Under the pieces are notes generated by a model. The model saw nothing but the letters and a program-made list of their open reading frames with translations, had not been told where the DNA came from and made no database searches. This document shows, in pieces, positions 40,301 through 53,351 of a stretch of 64,000 nucleotides of DNA. Numbering within the stretch: position 1 is the stretch's first letter; every line of letters begins with the position of its first letter. The position numbers and the translations under genes are program-made. Origin of the DNA: Cloeon dipterum (taxonomy: Eukaryota > Arthropoda > Insecta > Ephemeroptera > Baetidae); contig NC_088788.1 of assembly GCF_949628265.1 (NCBI RefSeq), positions 11,036,001-11,100,000 on the forward strand. The letters run 5' to 3'.

Positions 40301-43072
40301 ATTCCAGATTGCGACGGTAGAATAATTTAAAAATTTAAAAATGTTGTTCCGAGAATTTGAACGGTCCAAATTTAAAAAAGAGCAAAGCAGGAAGCTGTTT
40401 CAAGGTTGAAAATAATCAATTAATCCTGGTGTGAATTTTTTTAATACTCTCTTCTAGAGACGTCCTAAATTGCACGAGGAAGGGGCAATGAAATACCCAC
40501 AGGTCATTTCCGACGTTCCAGGGTGAGCTTTGGGTCCGCTTGGCTACCCTAGGTGGCCGAGAAAGAAGACAAGAACGAATTCTGGCCGTGCGCCAGCAGC
40601 AGGGTGGTGGGTTGCTATGCAGCATCCGACCACCCACCCTGCACCCCCCAGCCCCCGATCCGTCCACCCCACGATCTGGGTCAGCCCGCTCTCTGGGTGG
40701 AGGGATGCAAAAATAGACTTGCCCAGGATGCAGCAGCCGCGTGCTCCCCGTCCCCGCGCGTTTCACTGCTCTCCCTCTGGTGCAACGCAACGGTCAAGGC
40801 TGCCTGACTGCGAATCTCGCGCCGCTGGATGCTGGCTGCATCCCAACGCGACTCAGATTCCGCGCGTGACAATGAAGTGCGGATCGATTGCGTTTTACCA
40901 GAGCAATATGCCATCATTACGACTGAATTGCCTTTCGCCTGCCTGCAGCGAATTTACAACTCCATCAGTGATCTCCCTTTCTGCAATGAAAGCGACTTTT
41001 GACAGCGTCGACTAATTTGAAATAAATTCAACGATTTTAACAAACGCTTTCAAGGCCAACATCAGGTTGCAGCACTCTAAACAATTTTACATTTTGCCCA
41101 TATTTCTCATCTGCTTAAAATAATAAATCGACTTTACTTTATATTATATCCTTTTTATCTGAACCAGTATGGTAATAGTGGTAAAATTTTTTGGAAAATT
41201 TTGGGAAATAATTAAAAAAAATATAGGGAAAAAAATTATTGGGTAGCACTGAAATTAACCCGATTTAAAGAATAAAAATAAATAAAAATGTTGATTTTAA
41301 CACAATTTTATCAGTCAAAAATTACTTCTGAAATGTTCTGAATTGAATGCACACATTAAAATAATGCGTTTAAGACGAGAAAACTTTTATAATAAAAAAG
41401 AATTGTAAACTCGATAACTTCAAGCATTGTAAAAAGCAAATGTAACCCTTATTTTCTCTATTTCTAGTTTTTTTTATTAATTTACCTCTCAGAAGACGTA
41501 GTACATACTTTCAGTCTGTGGCAAATTTTAGTTTTGAATGGCAATATATGAGTTGTTTGTTGTTTTTAAGCTTTAATATACTGCAATGACTGCAATAATT
41601 TTGATTAGAAATTAAGGAATTGTGTTTGGTGTATAAATATTTTCATATTAAATGGACCAGATAATTCTACATACATACATTTAACATTATGTATTTTACA
41701 TAATATTAGGACTTTCCTTTCCCACACATTTCCATGTGTTAAAGATATGATACATGATACATAAATATAATTTAATTATGTATGCGCAACTTGTAGCCAT
41801 TCACAAGTTAGTGGAAAAAAATCCTAACACTTCATCGTTGCGTGACTGTTGTGAGGCGAGAGACAGGAATGCACACAATAATTCGTAACAGAGAAATCAT
41901 ACAAAATAAAAGAATTTTTTATGTGTTCTATACGGCAAAAGTATGCATACTGATAGATGTATTAATTCAGAGCAATCCCCAATTTGCACCTAAGAGTATC
42001 TAATACTCACCGAATAGCACGTCACCGAGGTTAATTTTAAGTGTCGATTCACGCACTTAGTCGCCCTGTGGTTTCGCGCAGAGCTTGATGAGATCAGCAG
42101 TCAGAAATCCACTTGTTTTCTACAAAATCGTCTCAGACTAGGACGGTCTCGCTTCAAAAGTCCACCATGTTTATCGAGACTCGCCCCCGCCCCTTTAGTC
42201 GTCATCGTCTATCCCTTCTTCCCCTTCTTTGTTCTCAGCTTGGCCTTTTGCACTGTGCTCCAGGAAGAAATCGGTGTGCGGTGTGACTGCAAATTCGTTC
42301 GAATTTGATATCATAGTCCCTCTAGCGGCAACTTGCACAAACATCTACATGACAGCTTTAAAGAGGTGGACGAGGCGGAGGGTTTCTGCTGTTTCAGATT
42401 CATGGGCTGCCTTGCCTGCGCTTGGTTCTTGGTTAATTTAAAATCTAAATCAAAGTCGTTGATCATCGATAGAGTAAATTAATGAGGTCGAATGTTGCAC
42501 CTGTTCCGTACTTAAGTAATATTCTATAATTTAATAATAGTTGGCTATAAATGAAATTTATTCTTAAATTAAGAGAACAAGTTTATTATATCATTTAATT
42601 TTCCGGTGGGTTGAAGGGAAAATTAAATTCTTTCATACATAACTTTATAATTTGTGTGTCTCTATGAGCTATATTATTTGGTTGGACATCATAAAAGATT
42701 AATATCAAGACCCGATAACCCTATACATCAAAAATCTATTACTACATCAATAAAAATTTTTAGATGGTGCCTCAGGCGCCTAAATCGTGAGCAAGCTTAA
42801 AGTTATGATTTACTATTCAATAGCACTTGTGAACAAGAAAGGAAATTTCCGAAATTTCATAATAATGCAATAATAACTGATATGCGCGTGATTGGGAATT
42901 TTAGAAAATATCAATTTACGAAGTGTAGCTAATTAATTTGAATATAAAACCACTTGGATTGGCTTTTTAACTATCTAAATGAATCCCAGACTCGGCCAAA
43001 ATTTTTTTCTACAATAGAGTCTAAAATTCCCAACATTATTTTAAAAAAGTCGAGTAAAAAATTCCCTATTAA
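34360..43072. other. 8.7-kb region with no recognised gene
   Basis: Mostly AT-rich with frequent stops. A 161-codon ATG-started frame at 34574-35059 (-) is extremely AT-rich and hydrophobic, and I could not assign it. A GC-rich block at about 40500-40860 has overlapping frames on both strands and a hairpin at 40599-40642, but no recognisable domain. The right end (about 42550-43072) is probably 3' UTR of MsrB1. Nothing else could be supported. Confidence 0.5.
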
Positions 43073-43142
43073 ATTGGTCAAAGGCCTCTGCACTCTCAAT
43101 GCTTTGATGAGCTTCAAAAGAGCGCTTCATAAGTTCACCAAT
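43073..43142 (-). promoter_or_regulatory. SECIS element candidate in MsrB1 3' UTR
   Basis: Reading the minus strand, AUUGGU (43142-43137) pairs with ACCAAU (43078-43073) as a basal helix. AUGA (43130-43127) faces a GA (43088-43087), giving the sheared G-A quartet. The helix GCGCUCUU pairs with GAGAGUGC, and UUG with CAA. An AA (43114-43113) begins the apical loop, twelve bases after AUGA, within the usual 11-13. The element starts 68 bases after the MsrB1 stop codon on the same strand. A six-base bulge on the 3' side of the upper helix is unusual, so this is a strong but hand-folded candidate. Confidence 0.65.
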
Positions 43143-43209
43143 GAAATTCAGAATTAACATTTTTTACTCTTTTAAGGCTTTTAGGCTAGTGACTTCCTTC
43201 TTCATAAGC

Positions 43210-43776
43210 TTATTTCTTGTCCTCCTTTCCGTCCTTGGCCGCATCTTGTAAAAAAATCAACCGTTTATTGTCTTTTTCTACAACTTTTCAATTGATTAAA
43301 CATACCAGAACTCTGATTCGGCACAAACTTCAAGGAGGCACTGTATATTCAGAACCTTGACCCCCCGTCATCTCTATCTTCCAAGAACTCGTGTCCAAGA
43401 CCTGCACCGCACTTTCCACAGGAGACCTTTAATGATAAATATATTTTTATTTTTTTATTTTGCATGCAAATACACAATATAATAAACAATTTATTATATT
43501 TGTACCTTGATGGCCTTTGGTCTTCCAGGCTCTGGAGTTTTTGACACAGAGTCTTCTCTCACAGTTTCGCTGAACGCAGGCCACGGAGTGTGGTGCGTAT
43601 ACTTGGACAAGCTCGAAAAAAGCTCATTTCCACACTCAGCACAAGCGTAAACACCTAAAATCAATAATTTTTATAAATTATATAATCTGTGTAAATCACA
43701 ACGGTAGAAATTAATTACCAGACTTGAAGTGGTCCCTGTAGTGCTCAGGGTTAACACCGCGCATGCAGAATGCCAT
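43210..43776 (-). CDS. MsrB1: Methionine-R-sulfoxide reductase B1, selenoprotein
   Basis: Four exons, 43776-43719, 43654-43506, 43426-43306 and 43244-43210, give 120 residues if the in-frame TGA at 43351-43349 is read as selenocysteine (residue 95, the same position as in human MSRB1). The enzyme reduces methionine-R-sulfoxide in proteins using thioredoxin. Zinc-binding cysteines are CAEC (24, 27) and CGKC (72, 75). The catalytic region reads GLGHEF, then [18 protein letters not shown]. Coding similarity continues for eighteen-odd residues after the TGA and across another intron to TAA 43212-43210, which argues against a true stop. A SECIS candidate follows in the 3' UTR. Conventional gene prediction would truncate this protein just before its catalytic residue. 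The gene is divergent from LAMTOR2. Confidence 0.9.
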
Positions 43777-44111
43777 TATTGCAAAGACAGCACCTTTCTG
43801 CAGACTGCTTTAGACTGGTGTCGTGTCTCGGCTCAAAACTGGGCGAGAGCGTTAGCGTGTGCTTTCTGATCTGAATACAAATTTTACGGAAGCTGACCTC
43901 AATGTAAGTCACCGCAACTTTGACGTGCTCAAACGATATGGAGCATGCTCATGCTTGTCACGACAGGCAGGCTTTGTTTACAAAAGAAAATGTGGGCGTG
44001 GCAGACATCATGTGATCGTGGTTTAAAGTTAAAGAGACTTCCACAAGCGAAGTGTTCTTAAGCGGCTCTTTCACGTGAATTTTGCAGTTTGAGAGTGTTT
44101 TGTGAGCAATC
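43777..44111. promoter_or_regulatory. Shared upstream region of MsrB1 and LAMTOR2
   Basis: Only 335 bases separate the two divergent start codons, so both promoters and 5' UTRs must lie here. No TATA box is evident, consistent with a bidirectional housekeeping promoter. Confidence 0.5.
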
Positions 44112-44660
44112 ATGTTGAAGCCAAAGGCACTGACACAAGTCCTCAGCCAAGCTAACACTGGAGGTGTTGAAAATACCCTGTAAGTAAAAATTATGGAAAT
44201 TTTGTATATTATAATCACACCTTAAAAATAGAGCCCAGAAGATTGTTATAGATATTTTGTGGTTCAGTTTCATTAAAGTCTTAAAAATATTTCAGTCTCT
44301 TGAATCACGAAGGAGCACTCCTGGCGTACAGCGGCTATGGGGACAAAAATGCCAGGGTGACAGCCGCGATTGCTAGCAACGTTTGGTCGGCCTATGAGAA
44401 GAATGGAAAGTCAGCTTTCCTTGAAGATCCTCTTCAGTTGGTTATGATGGAGTGCATGGTAATTGACTTGGTTAAAATGTGGATAATCTAATTCAAATTC
44501 AATTTTCCCACAGGATGGCAAAGTGGCGATCACTCAGGTTGCAAATTTACTTTTGTGTCTCTACGCCAAAAACACAGTTCCCTTTGGACTTCTTAAGGCG
44601 AAGGCTGAGGCGATTGCAGAGTACCTTGATAGCCCTCTCAAACAGATTGCAGCATCCTGA
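44112..44660 (+). CDS. LAMTOR2: Ragulator subunit LAMTOR2 (roadblock family)
   Basis: Exons 44112-44179, 44296-44458 and 44514-44660 encode 125 residues, exactly the length of the vertebrate protein. The sequence is very highly conserved: [19 protein letters not shown] at the start, [20 protein letters not shown] in the middle and [13 protein letters not shown] near the end. LAMTOR2 (p14) forms a roadblock heterodimer with LAMTOR3 in the Ragulator complex on late endosomes and lysosomes, where it anchors Rag GTPases and supports mTORC1 and MAPK signalling. It has no membrane segment of its own; anchoring comes from LAMTOR1. The gene is convergent with SNX8, with 278 bases between stop codons. 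Confidence 0.97.
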
Positions 44661-44805
44661 ATGTTTTAAGGTCTGGTGATTAATAATGTTTCTCTATCTT
44701 TCATTCGATACGTTTGATTTATCTAATTAAGATTTTATACTGAATTATTTTAAAGGCTATCAATAATATAATTATGTTCTGTCATGTACATATTATGCCT
44801 AGAAA

Positions 44806-44811
44806 AATAAA
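44806..44811 (+). terminator. Poly(A) signal of LAMTOR2
   Basis: AATAAA, 145 bases past the LAMTOR2 stop. Confidence 0.6.
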
Positions 44812-44872
44812 GATACGAATTATCCTAAACGTGGTGTTTAAACAAACACAATAATATATTCTGCTGAAAATA

Positions 44873-44878
44873 TTTATT
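44873..44878 (-). terminator. Poly(A) signal of SNX8
   Basis: AATAAA on the minus strand, about 60 bases past the SNX8 stop codon at 44939. Confidence 0.6.
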
Positions 44879-44938
44879 TTACAAAATTATTTTAGCTCAT
44901 CTTTTAATCATAAAGCACTGGCATCAAAGACTTATAGT

Positions 44939-47177
44939 TCAGTCCGCAGTTTCTGAATTGCTTGGCAAGCACTGGAAGATTTTCTCCTGCATTCCTTTCC
45001 ACACTTTTGACATCTGAAAATTTAAAACTCGCGTAATCTTTGGGACAGCTAATTAAAAAATGCAAAGGTACCTCACTGTGCCCAATTAATTGAACGGATA
45101 TCAAGGAGTTGAATATTTCGGTGACAATTCCTAAATAAGTGTGCACTAGTTGCGTCTCCTGTGTCATGCAGTGCAAAGAAAATGCACTTCGCACTTCAAC
45201 GTCGGCGATTATGCTTTCCTGTTCCATCATTCTTTTCTCCAAACGCTCCAGAGTTTCGGTCTGTCAAATTCGCCTATTATTTTATATATTTTGTTTTTGA
45301 AAGAGAAACTCACATCGGTTCCACTGATGGACTTTTGAATTTTCACTTTCTTGAAAGCCAGCATTTTAGCAAGCGCTCGTTGATGGTCTTGTGCGACTCC
45401 TTTCTCGTGACGCTCGCACAAAAGTTGATGAGCAGTCAGTACGTCAAAGAGCAAATTCAGTTTCTCCAGAACCTCGTCTTTCTGTACCGTTGCCTGATCA
45501 CTTGCTTGAGCGTAGAGGTCGTTGAACTCGCTAGAAATTCAAAATTATATTACATAATTTATCTATTGACAAAAATTGTTTTCTTTACTTTGCCACTAAT
45601 TTAAATCCCATTTTTGTCTCTTCCCAGATTTTGTTGCCTTTTGCCGCCCACTCCGAGGAATCTTGATTGTCGTTTGACATTTCCAACATCACGATTCCAA
45701 TATCTGATAAATCTGAAGCGTATCTAAAAATTAAAAATATATATTTTATTCAATTGAATTTCCAATTTCCAGGGCACAAATTATCCAAATTATTCCATGA
45801 ATCACCACAAATTCACAAATTTAAACTGTAATTTGATTATTGAAAATGTTGCGATGAAATTAATTTTGAAGGTTTTTTTATTTGTCACCAATTCAAAATG
45901 AATGGACTGAAAGAATAAGCGAGCGTAGCTTTTGGGCTTTGAAACGAAGTCGGAATTTTTAACCAAAGTATATTAAATTGCGGTGAATAAAATATTTCTT
46001 ACTCTTGAGATCGCGCAACCATCCTCTCAGAAATTCTTTTCAGTTGCGAAATCCCAGCAAGTATCACCTGAATTTGATTTCGGCTGTTCGCTATCAGCGT
46101 AGGACTCACAGACTTGACTAGTTCCTAAAAAATAATTACTTAATTTTTAAATATGCTTTTAAACGATATTTGTATCTTAAATACTGTTTTCAAATACATA
46201 CCTTTGATTTTGAGGCAATGCATGAAGTTGTAAACTCGTCTGGCATGCGCCTGAATATCTCCTGAATTTTGGCATGCACCTTCGGTCCCTCGAATGTGAG
46301 GAAAAAGCGCGTGGTCGCATCTGCACTCAGAATAGGGTGCTGAGCCACTATAGTTAGCCATCTCTTGAGAGCTTTCCGTCTCTCCTCAATGAACACCGTG
46401 TCAGCTGTAAAAATTATGCTTACACTGTGAATTGTTTTATTTTTCTCTCGATTGCTTTCGTATATATTTATTTTGAAACTGATAAAAATCACGCTGGCGC
46501 AATCAACGGCAACGCCTTCATTTTAGTGGAAAATTCTGCTAATTATTGTAGGCTTCTCCAAACCTCAAATCCAATAATTTAATTTAATTTCAGAGTATTT
46601 AGTTAAAATTATGCGAAAAATTATTAATTTTCAATATGAGAATCGATTACTTTATGGAATTCATCCGGTAAGATTGCAAATGCCGATTTTACCTCCGATT
46701 AACTTCTTTGGCGGAAGCCTTGGCACCAACCTGTACGGATATGTTGCGATCAAGAGCTCGTGAAACGAAACAAAGTCCGTGTATCGCCTCTCCACACAAG
46801 AATTGAATCTCTGATTGACAAATCAAAGTAAATTATTTAATTTAAACAGTAAAAAGTTATAAGTACTTTGCTCTTGACAAAGTATTCCTGGTGGCTGGTT
46901 AACACCCCCCATTTCTCCGGTGCCAAATCCATGTCGATGACATCATGCTCGAATAGCTTGTTATAGGTCAGTCCAATCATGTAATCAGCGGCGATTCCAT
47001 TTTCCTTATTCCCTTCTGCTTCCTGCACATCGCCGCTTTCTGGGGCTGCAACAGCATTGTTCACTTGCAAACCGTACCATAAATTCCACCAAGCTGAAGC
47101 GCCTTAATGCAATTACATATAGACGTGACCTCAAACAGCACAGTTTTCTAATGTTACTTACCGAGTGCGGCTGCCAT
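44939..47177 (-). CDS. SNX8: Sorting nexin 8 (PX-BAR protein)
   Basis: Nine exons (47177-47162, 47093-46867, 46810-46693, 46404-46202, 46124-46003, 45723-45589, 45530-45314, 45260-45072, 45013-44939) give 433 residues. A PX domain spans roughly residues 60-165, with the phosphoinositide-binding stretch SCVERRYTDFVSFHELL and the proline-rich turn RLPPKKLIGG. The rest is a helical BAR region with the SNX8-typical VLEKLNLLFDVLTAHQLLCE, LCERHEKGV, HQRALAK and QETQLVHTYL. SNX8 binds PI3P on early endosomes and helps tubulate membranes for retrograde traffic to the Golgi. The first coding exon holds only 16 bases. The start lies 73 bases after the CMAS stop on the same strand, so its promoter must overlap CMAS or the two share a transcript. 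Confidence 0.95.
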
Positions 47178-47250
47178 GTTGGTGATTGTGAAAAACTCCC
47201 ACTATGAAATCAGTCCCCCACTGATGGGAAAATTATCTCGCTCGCCTCTT

Positions 47251-48510
<1,260 letters not shown>

Positions 48511-49130
48511 TTATCTGTATTGCTTTTGATCAGGACTCTGGCGAACAAAAGAACTGGAGCACCATTCATCCAGATTCGGTCCCGCTCCCGCAGCAGCGGT
48601 GTGGCCCGACATGCGCCTTGCCGCCAGTCAATACAAACGAAAGATCCCTCCTCCCCTCGTCCCCCTCCTCCCGGTGCCCGGTGAACAGCTGGACGTGTTT
48701 ACAGGTGAAAAACAGAGTGAGGTTTTAGTTGTGTCCGCGATTGCAGCAGTCGGCCGATCGTAGCAGCCGATCCGTCCGATCGATCGAGTCGATCAAGGTT
48801 GCGCCGACCTTAATTCGGCGCCGCGGGAAGGCTTCCTTGTCACTCACGGCTCGCACCGCTCGCGGTTTTTATTTTTACATTCTAGAAGCGACACATGCGC
48901 TGTATTACTGTCCAAGGGGTTGGTTGGCAGGAGCACTTAATAGTACATTTTGCTTGGCGACGAGCTGCAGCCGCGACTTCTAGTGCAGCAACTGCTTCCG
49001 TCGGCGCCGTCCCGACCGCTGGACATGTTCTGAACGTCCGCCGAACGACAAACGAGCTCCCGACTCGCTGTTCGCCGACGTCCAGGTGTCTTTGTTTTTG
49101 ATCACCAGCGAGAGGTAAACAAGCACCAAA
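48511..49130. promoter_or_regulatory. Shared upstream region of CMAS and CDS
   Basis: The 620 bases between two divergent start codons are GC-rich with many CpG dinucleotides and a CGATCGATCGAGTCGATC cluster near 48778-48795. This fits TATA-less bidirectional promoters. No further gene is seen. Confidence 0.45.
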
Positions 49131-52100
49131 ATGTCAGACCTCAGGCAGAGGAAGCCCGCCGAAAGTGGCGAAGTGTCGCCGGTCGACGAGAAGACCGCCT
49201 CCGCCGAAAACAGCCAGGTTCGGCCAAATTTTCGTCTTTTCATAGGTTGTCATTACTTTGGACACGTTGGGCCACGCCGCGTCGTGTCGGGGCCCATATT
49301 ATTATTATTGTGCTCTCGTCTGGCGTTGTTGCCGTTTTGCGCACTTACGCTCAAACTCTTTTTTTATGTTGACCTTTTTGTCGGGTGACCATTCATCGTG
49401 CGCATCCAATCAAATGAATTATTCATGTTTACTTATTGCTGCAGTCTCAGCGCGACTTGCAAATAATAATAATTATTAGCACCATTTGGTGCTAGACACC
49501 TGCTGTATGTACTCGTTCTATTTGAGACTAGGATAAACAAGAGCCGAAAGAGAATTTTTATTTTTCGCAATATATTGATCGATCTTACAGTTTACACTGT
49601 GATTGGCTTCAGCCAACACAAAGATCTTCAGTCACCTGTTCGTTTTATTCAAATATTGAGTCGTGCCCTCCCTTATCGATCTCTTTTTCTCACGAGGTCT
49701 GGAAATAATCATGATAATGTGGGCTCCTCTTGTTGTAGAAAAAAATTCAATCGCATCAAAATAACCTTTTCAAGCACTTTCTTACTTCCTTGTTCCAACC
49801 TCTGCTTTGCGGTTTTTGTGGTTTGTCAGAGAGCGAGAATACTACTTATTATTATATTTAGTTCTACTGACTGATTCAAGAACTAATTTTATCATGAAAT
49901 GCTCTATAAAGGATAGGTAGGTTATGAGGTTTCTCAACGTATTCGTGATGAAAATTATCGAATTATTAATTAAATTAGAAATTAGAAAAAATATAGACGG
50001 AGCACATCTGTTTTTTGGAATGACATTATCAGGAACAAACAATTGCTTAAGAAGGTTGAAATTTTTATTTCAACAGAAAGAAGATATCGACTCCGAAGAT
50101 GATAAAGGTATCGAAGAAAATTTATCCACGACAATTCCGCAAGGAACCGACAAAACGCCCGAAGCGCTCGACAGCGCTCTACAGAATCTCTCACCCAGGT
50201 ATGCCTCTGCGTCCATTGATTCAATTGAGACTGATTAAATTTTAACCCAGATGGCGGAATTGGGTGATCCGAGGTATTTTTACCTGGTTGATGATTTTTG
50301 GATTTTGCTTCCTAATTTATCTTGGACCTTACGCCCTCATGATCACGGTAAGCAACCTTTTTAGATTTAAAGAAGTGTAAAAACATGGTTAAATCAAGTC
50401 TCGCAATGCCTAGAAACAACTCAGATTGATAAACGGCTTCCTCCCATTAAAGGAAATGACATTAAAAATGATTATCTATTATTGGCTATCAATACACACA
50501 TTTTAAGTTTAAATTTCTATTTATTTTCCCAACATTTTAATCATTAATATTTCTTTGAAATTATCTAAATTGTTCTTGATATTATCATGTTAAATTTAAT
50601 ATATATACACTTCATTAAATCTTTAACTCTCTTTCCAGACGTTGGTCGTTCAAGTTAAGTGTTTTGCTGAAATAATCAACATTGGATACTCCGTGTACCG
50701 AATCCATGGATTGCCCTGGTTCAGGTCGTTGTCATGGTACTTCCTTCTGTGTTCCAATTATTTCTTCTATGGGGAAAGTCTTGTTGACTACTTCGACATG
50801 GCCATCAACAAAACTGTGAGTTGAAATGATATTTCTCGACACGTGCGTGCCATGCCCAAATCTTTGCCTAAAATAACCTAACTGCACACATTAGCATTGC
50901 ATGTTTTATTGATTTTGTGTGAAATATTTTAATTTGGGCAATGGACAGTCACCAATGGTAAGATTCTATATTGACACTTTTAATGTGCTTTGTAATTAAT
51001 TTGAACAAAATTCGTTTCGATGTATTTTTGGCTGTTTACTTTTATCCTAATTATTTTACAGACGTGGCTAACTCGTCATATAATAATTTCAGAGTGTATG
51101 TATTTTTGCTTTTATTTTAACATAATTTGCTATAGCTAGTTTCGCTAGCAGTAAATTAGAAATTCGCTTCTGCCAGGCAAGAGGGATTAACTGTTTGTAT
51201 CTCTTTCAGCACTTTTTCAAAGTTCTGGTCACATACCACCGCTTCTTCTCATTCTGCCTGTATATTGGAGGCTTCGTGTGGTTCGTGCTGTCTCTGGTCA
51301 AGAAATACTACATGAAGCAATTCTCGCTGTTTGCCTGGACGCACGTTGCTCTCCTCATTGTTGTCACGCAGAGCTATCTGATCATCCAGAACATCTTCAA
51401 CGGGCTCATCTGGTAAGTTCAGTTGCAATTGGAAGCCTTTTGTTATAAGTTTGTCTAAAATTAATCGCGAAATATATACCTAATCCGCCACGCAGATGCA
51501 ACCTGTTTTAGTTTGGTAGAATATTTTCTGCACTGATAGATAAAGAGAGTAAATAATAAAATATAATGAAAATAATAGCATTAATTTTATAATTAATATT
51601 GCAATTTATTCATTCATACATTGTGAAGTTTTGGAGGAGTAAAATTAAAATCCTACGTTATTTTCAAGCTCAGCGCTCTGGTTAGTCTTCTCTGACCTTC
51701 AAAATGAAAGATAGTTGCAGAAAATCCAGAATTTATGGTCATTGAAAACGATGATTGCATGAAACAATTTATTTCAAAGAGGAATTGAGCCCTTTTAATT
51801 TATTTCCTGCTCTGATTGTTCCCTGAGATTTAAGTCTTGTACAGATTTTTCAAAGTGTTAGACTTCTATTTCCGGCACCCTCACAGTTTTGTTCTCTTTC
51901 AGGTTTATTGTGCCAGTGTCAATGATTGTTTGCAATGATGTCATGGCCTACATGTTTGGGTTCTTCTTTGGCAAAACCCCACTTATCCAGCTGTCCCCAA
52001 AGAAGACGTGGGAAGGATTTATTGGAGGCGGGCTATCCACAGTTTTATTTGGACTAGGGGTAAGCAGTATTTGTGCAGACGCGCTTGACAACTAATTTAT

Positions 52101-53351
52101 ATGCCTTTCAGCTCTCGTACATCTTATGTCAGTACCCGTTCTTTGTGTGCCCAATCACATACAGCGAAGCTCTAGGAAGTACCACCATGGAATGCGAACC
52201 GTCGCAACTCTTCAGACCTCAGGAATATTCCCTTGTACGTTTGTTTATTTTCTGTCTTTCGGCCCATTTCATCAACTTCTTTTTTGCAGCTCGGGAAAAC
52301 TTGGAATATTTACCCGTTCTTGCTGCATTCGTTATCTTTGTCAGTCTTCAGCAGCGTGATTGGACCCTTTGGAGGCTTCTTTGCCAGCGGATTTAAGAGG
52401 GCGTTTAAAATCAAAGTGCGTATACACCCAGGATTTGCACTATTTTCCTTTGATTTTTTTTTCTAATTTGGAAAAAACCTGCAGACCTGCAGAAATGTTT
52501 TTTTCAGACAGTAGATATTTAAGTATTTTTTCTTAAATATTTACTAAGTACTGTAAAATGTAGGTTAAAATCTTTCCTACCAATTTGATCACAATATTAT
52601 TTTCTCTAGACATTTTTATTGCACATTTAGGCCATTGAAAATGTAGGATGATAAAATTTTGAAGTGGAACCTTTAAAAATATTTTAAATTTCCTAATTAG
52701 CTGCTTCAAATGTAAAAAAACACTTGATTTGAAAAGCTCTGGTAAAATTAAAACACATAATATGAGAAATTAATTTTACAACGCTGATTTAAAAATGAAA
52801 ACCTTGTGCTAAATTGAAACCAAATATTCTAGAGCCTTTTTTTATTTTTAATTTTGCCATTAATTAAGTTTTTGGGGTTTCTTTCTGGAAGCTAATATTT
52901 AAAAAGAAATTTCCCTTGGATTTTTGTTGCTGGTAAATGATCAATTTTTATAATTTTACCGATAGAATTGTACATTAATGGGTTTCTCGTAAAAAAACAC
53001 TGCATTTTCTTATCTTATGAAAGCCTGCATAATTTTAAATATAATATCCTTTCAAACAGGATTTTGGCGACATAATTCCTGGGCACGGTGGAATAATGGA
53101 CAGGTTTGACTGTCAATATTTGATGGCTACTTTTGTGAATGTGTACATCTCAAGCTTTATTGCTACAACGTCACCACAAAAGCTGTTACAGCAAGTAAGT
53201 GTCCGCCAACTCAGTGGCTTAGAGCAGATAGTTATTCAGCAATTTTTGTCGTTTTCAGGTGCTCACCATGAAACCGGAACAGCAACTGCAGATGTTTTAC
53301 ACTCTGAAAGAGGCCTTGGAGAACAGAGGAATTTTGTCCCTTGGCAATTGA
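49131..53351 (+). CDS. CdsA: CDP-diacylglycerol synthase (phosphatidate cytidylyltransferase)
   Basis: Ten exons (49131-49217, 50077-50198, 50251-50347, 50639-50815, 51210-51412, 51903-52059, 52112-52234, 52290-52415, 53060-53194, 53259-53351) give 439 residues. The enzyme makes CDP-diacylglycerol from phosphatidate and CTP in the ER, feeding phosphatidylinositol synthesis. The first 80 or so residues are polar and acidic; multiple membrane segments follow. [13 protein letters not shown] and the family signature [20 protein letters not shown], continuing GIMDRFD (about residues 355-381), are intact and include the metal-binding Asp residues. In flies the orthologue CdsA supports phototransduction. 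The first donor (CAG/GTTCGG) is weak, so exon 1 is slightly less certain. Confidence 0.95.

Noticed and set aside
43349..43351. TGA in MsrB1 as a real stop or pseudogene lesion
   Set aside because: It sits exactly at the Sec position, conserved codons continue beyond it over two exons, and a SECIS-like fold follows.
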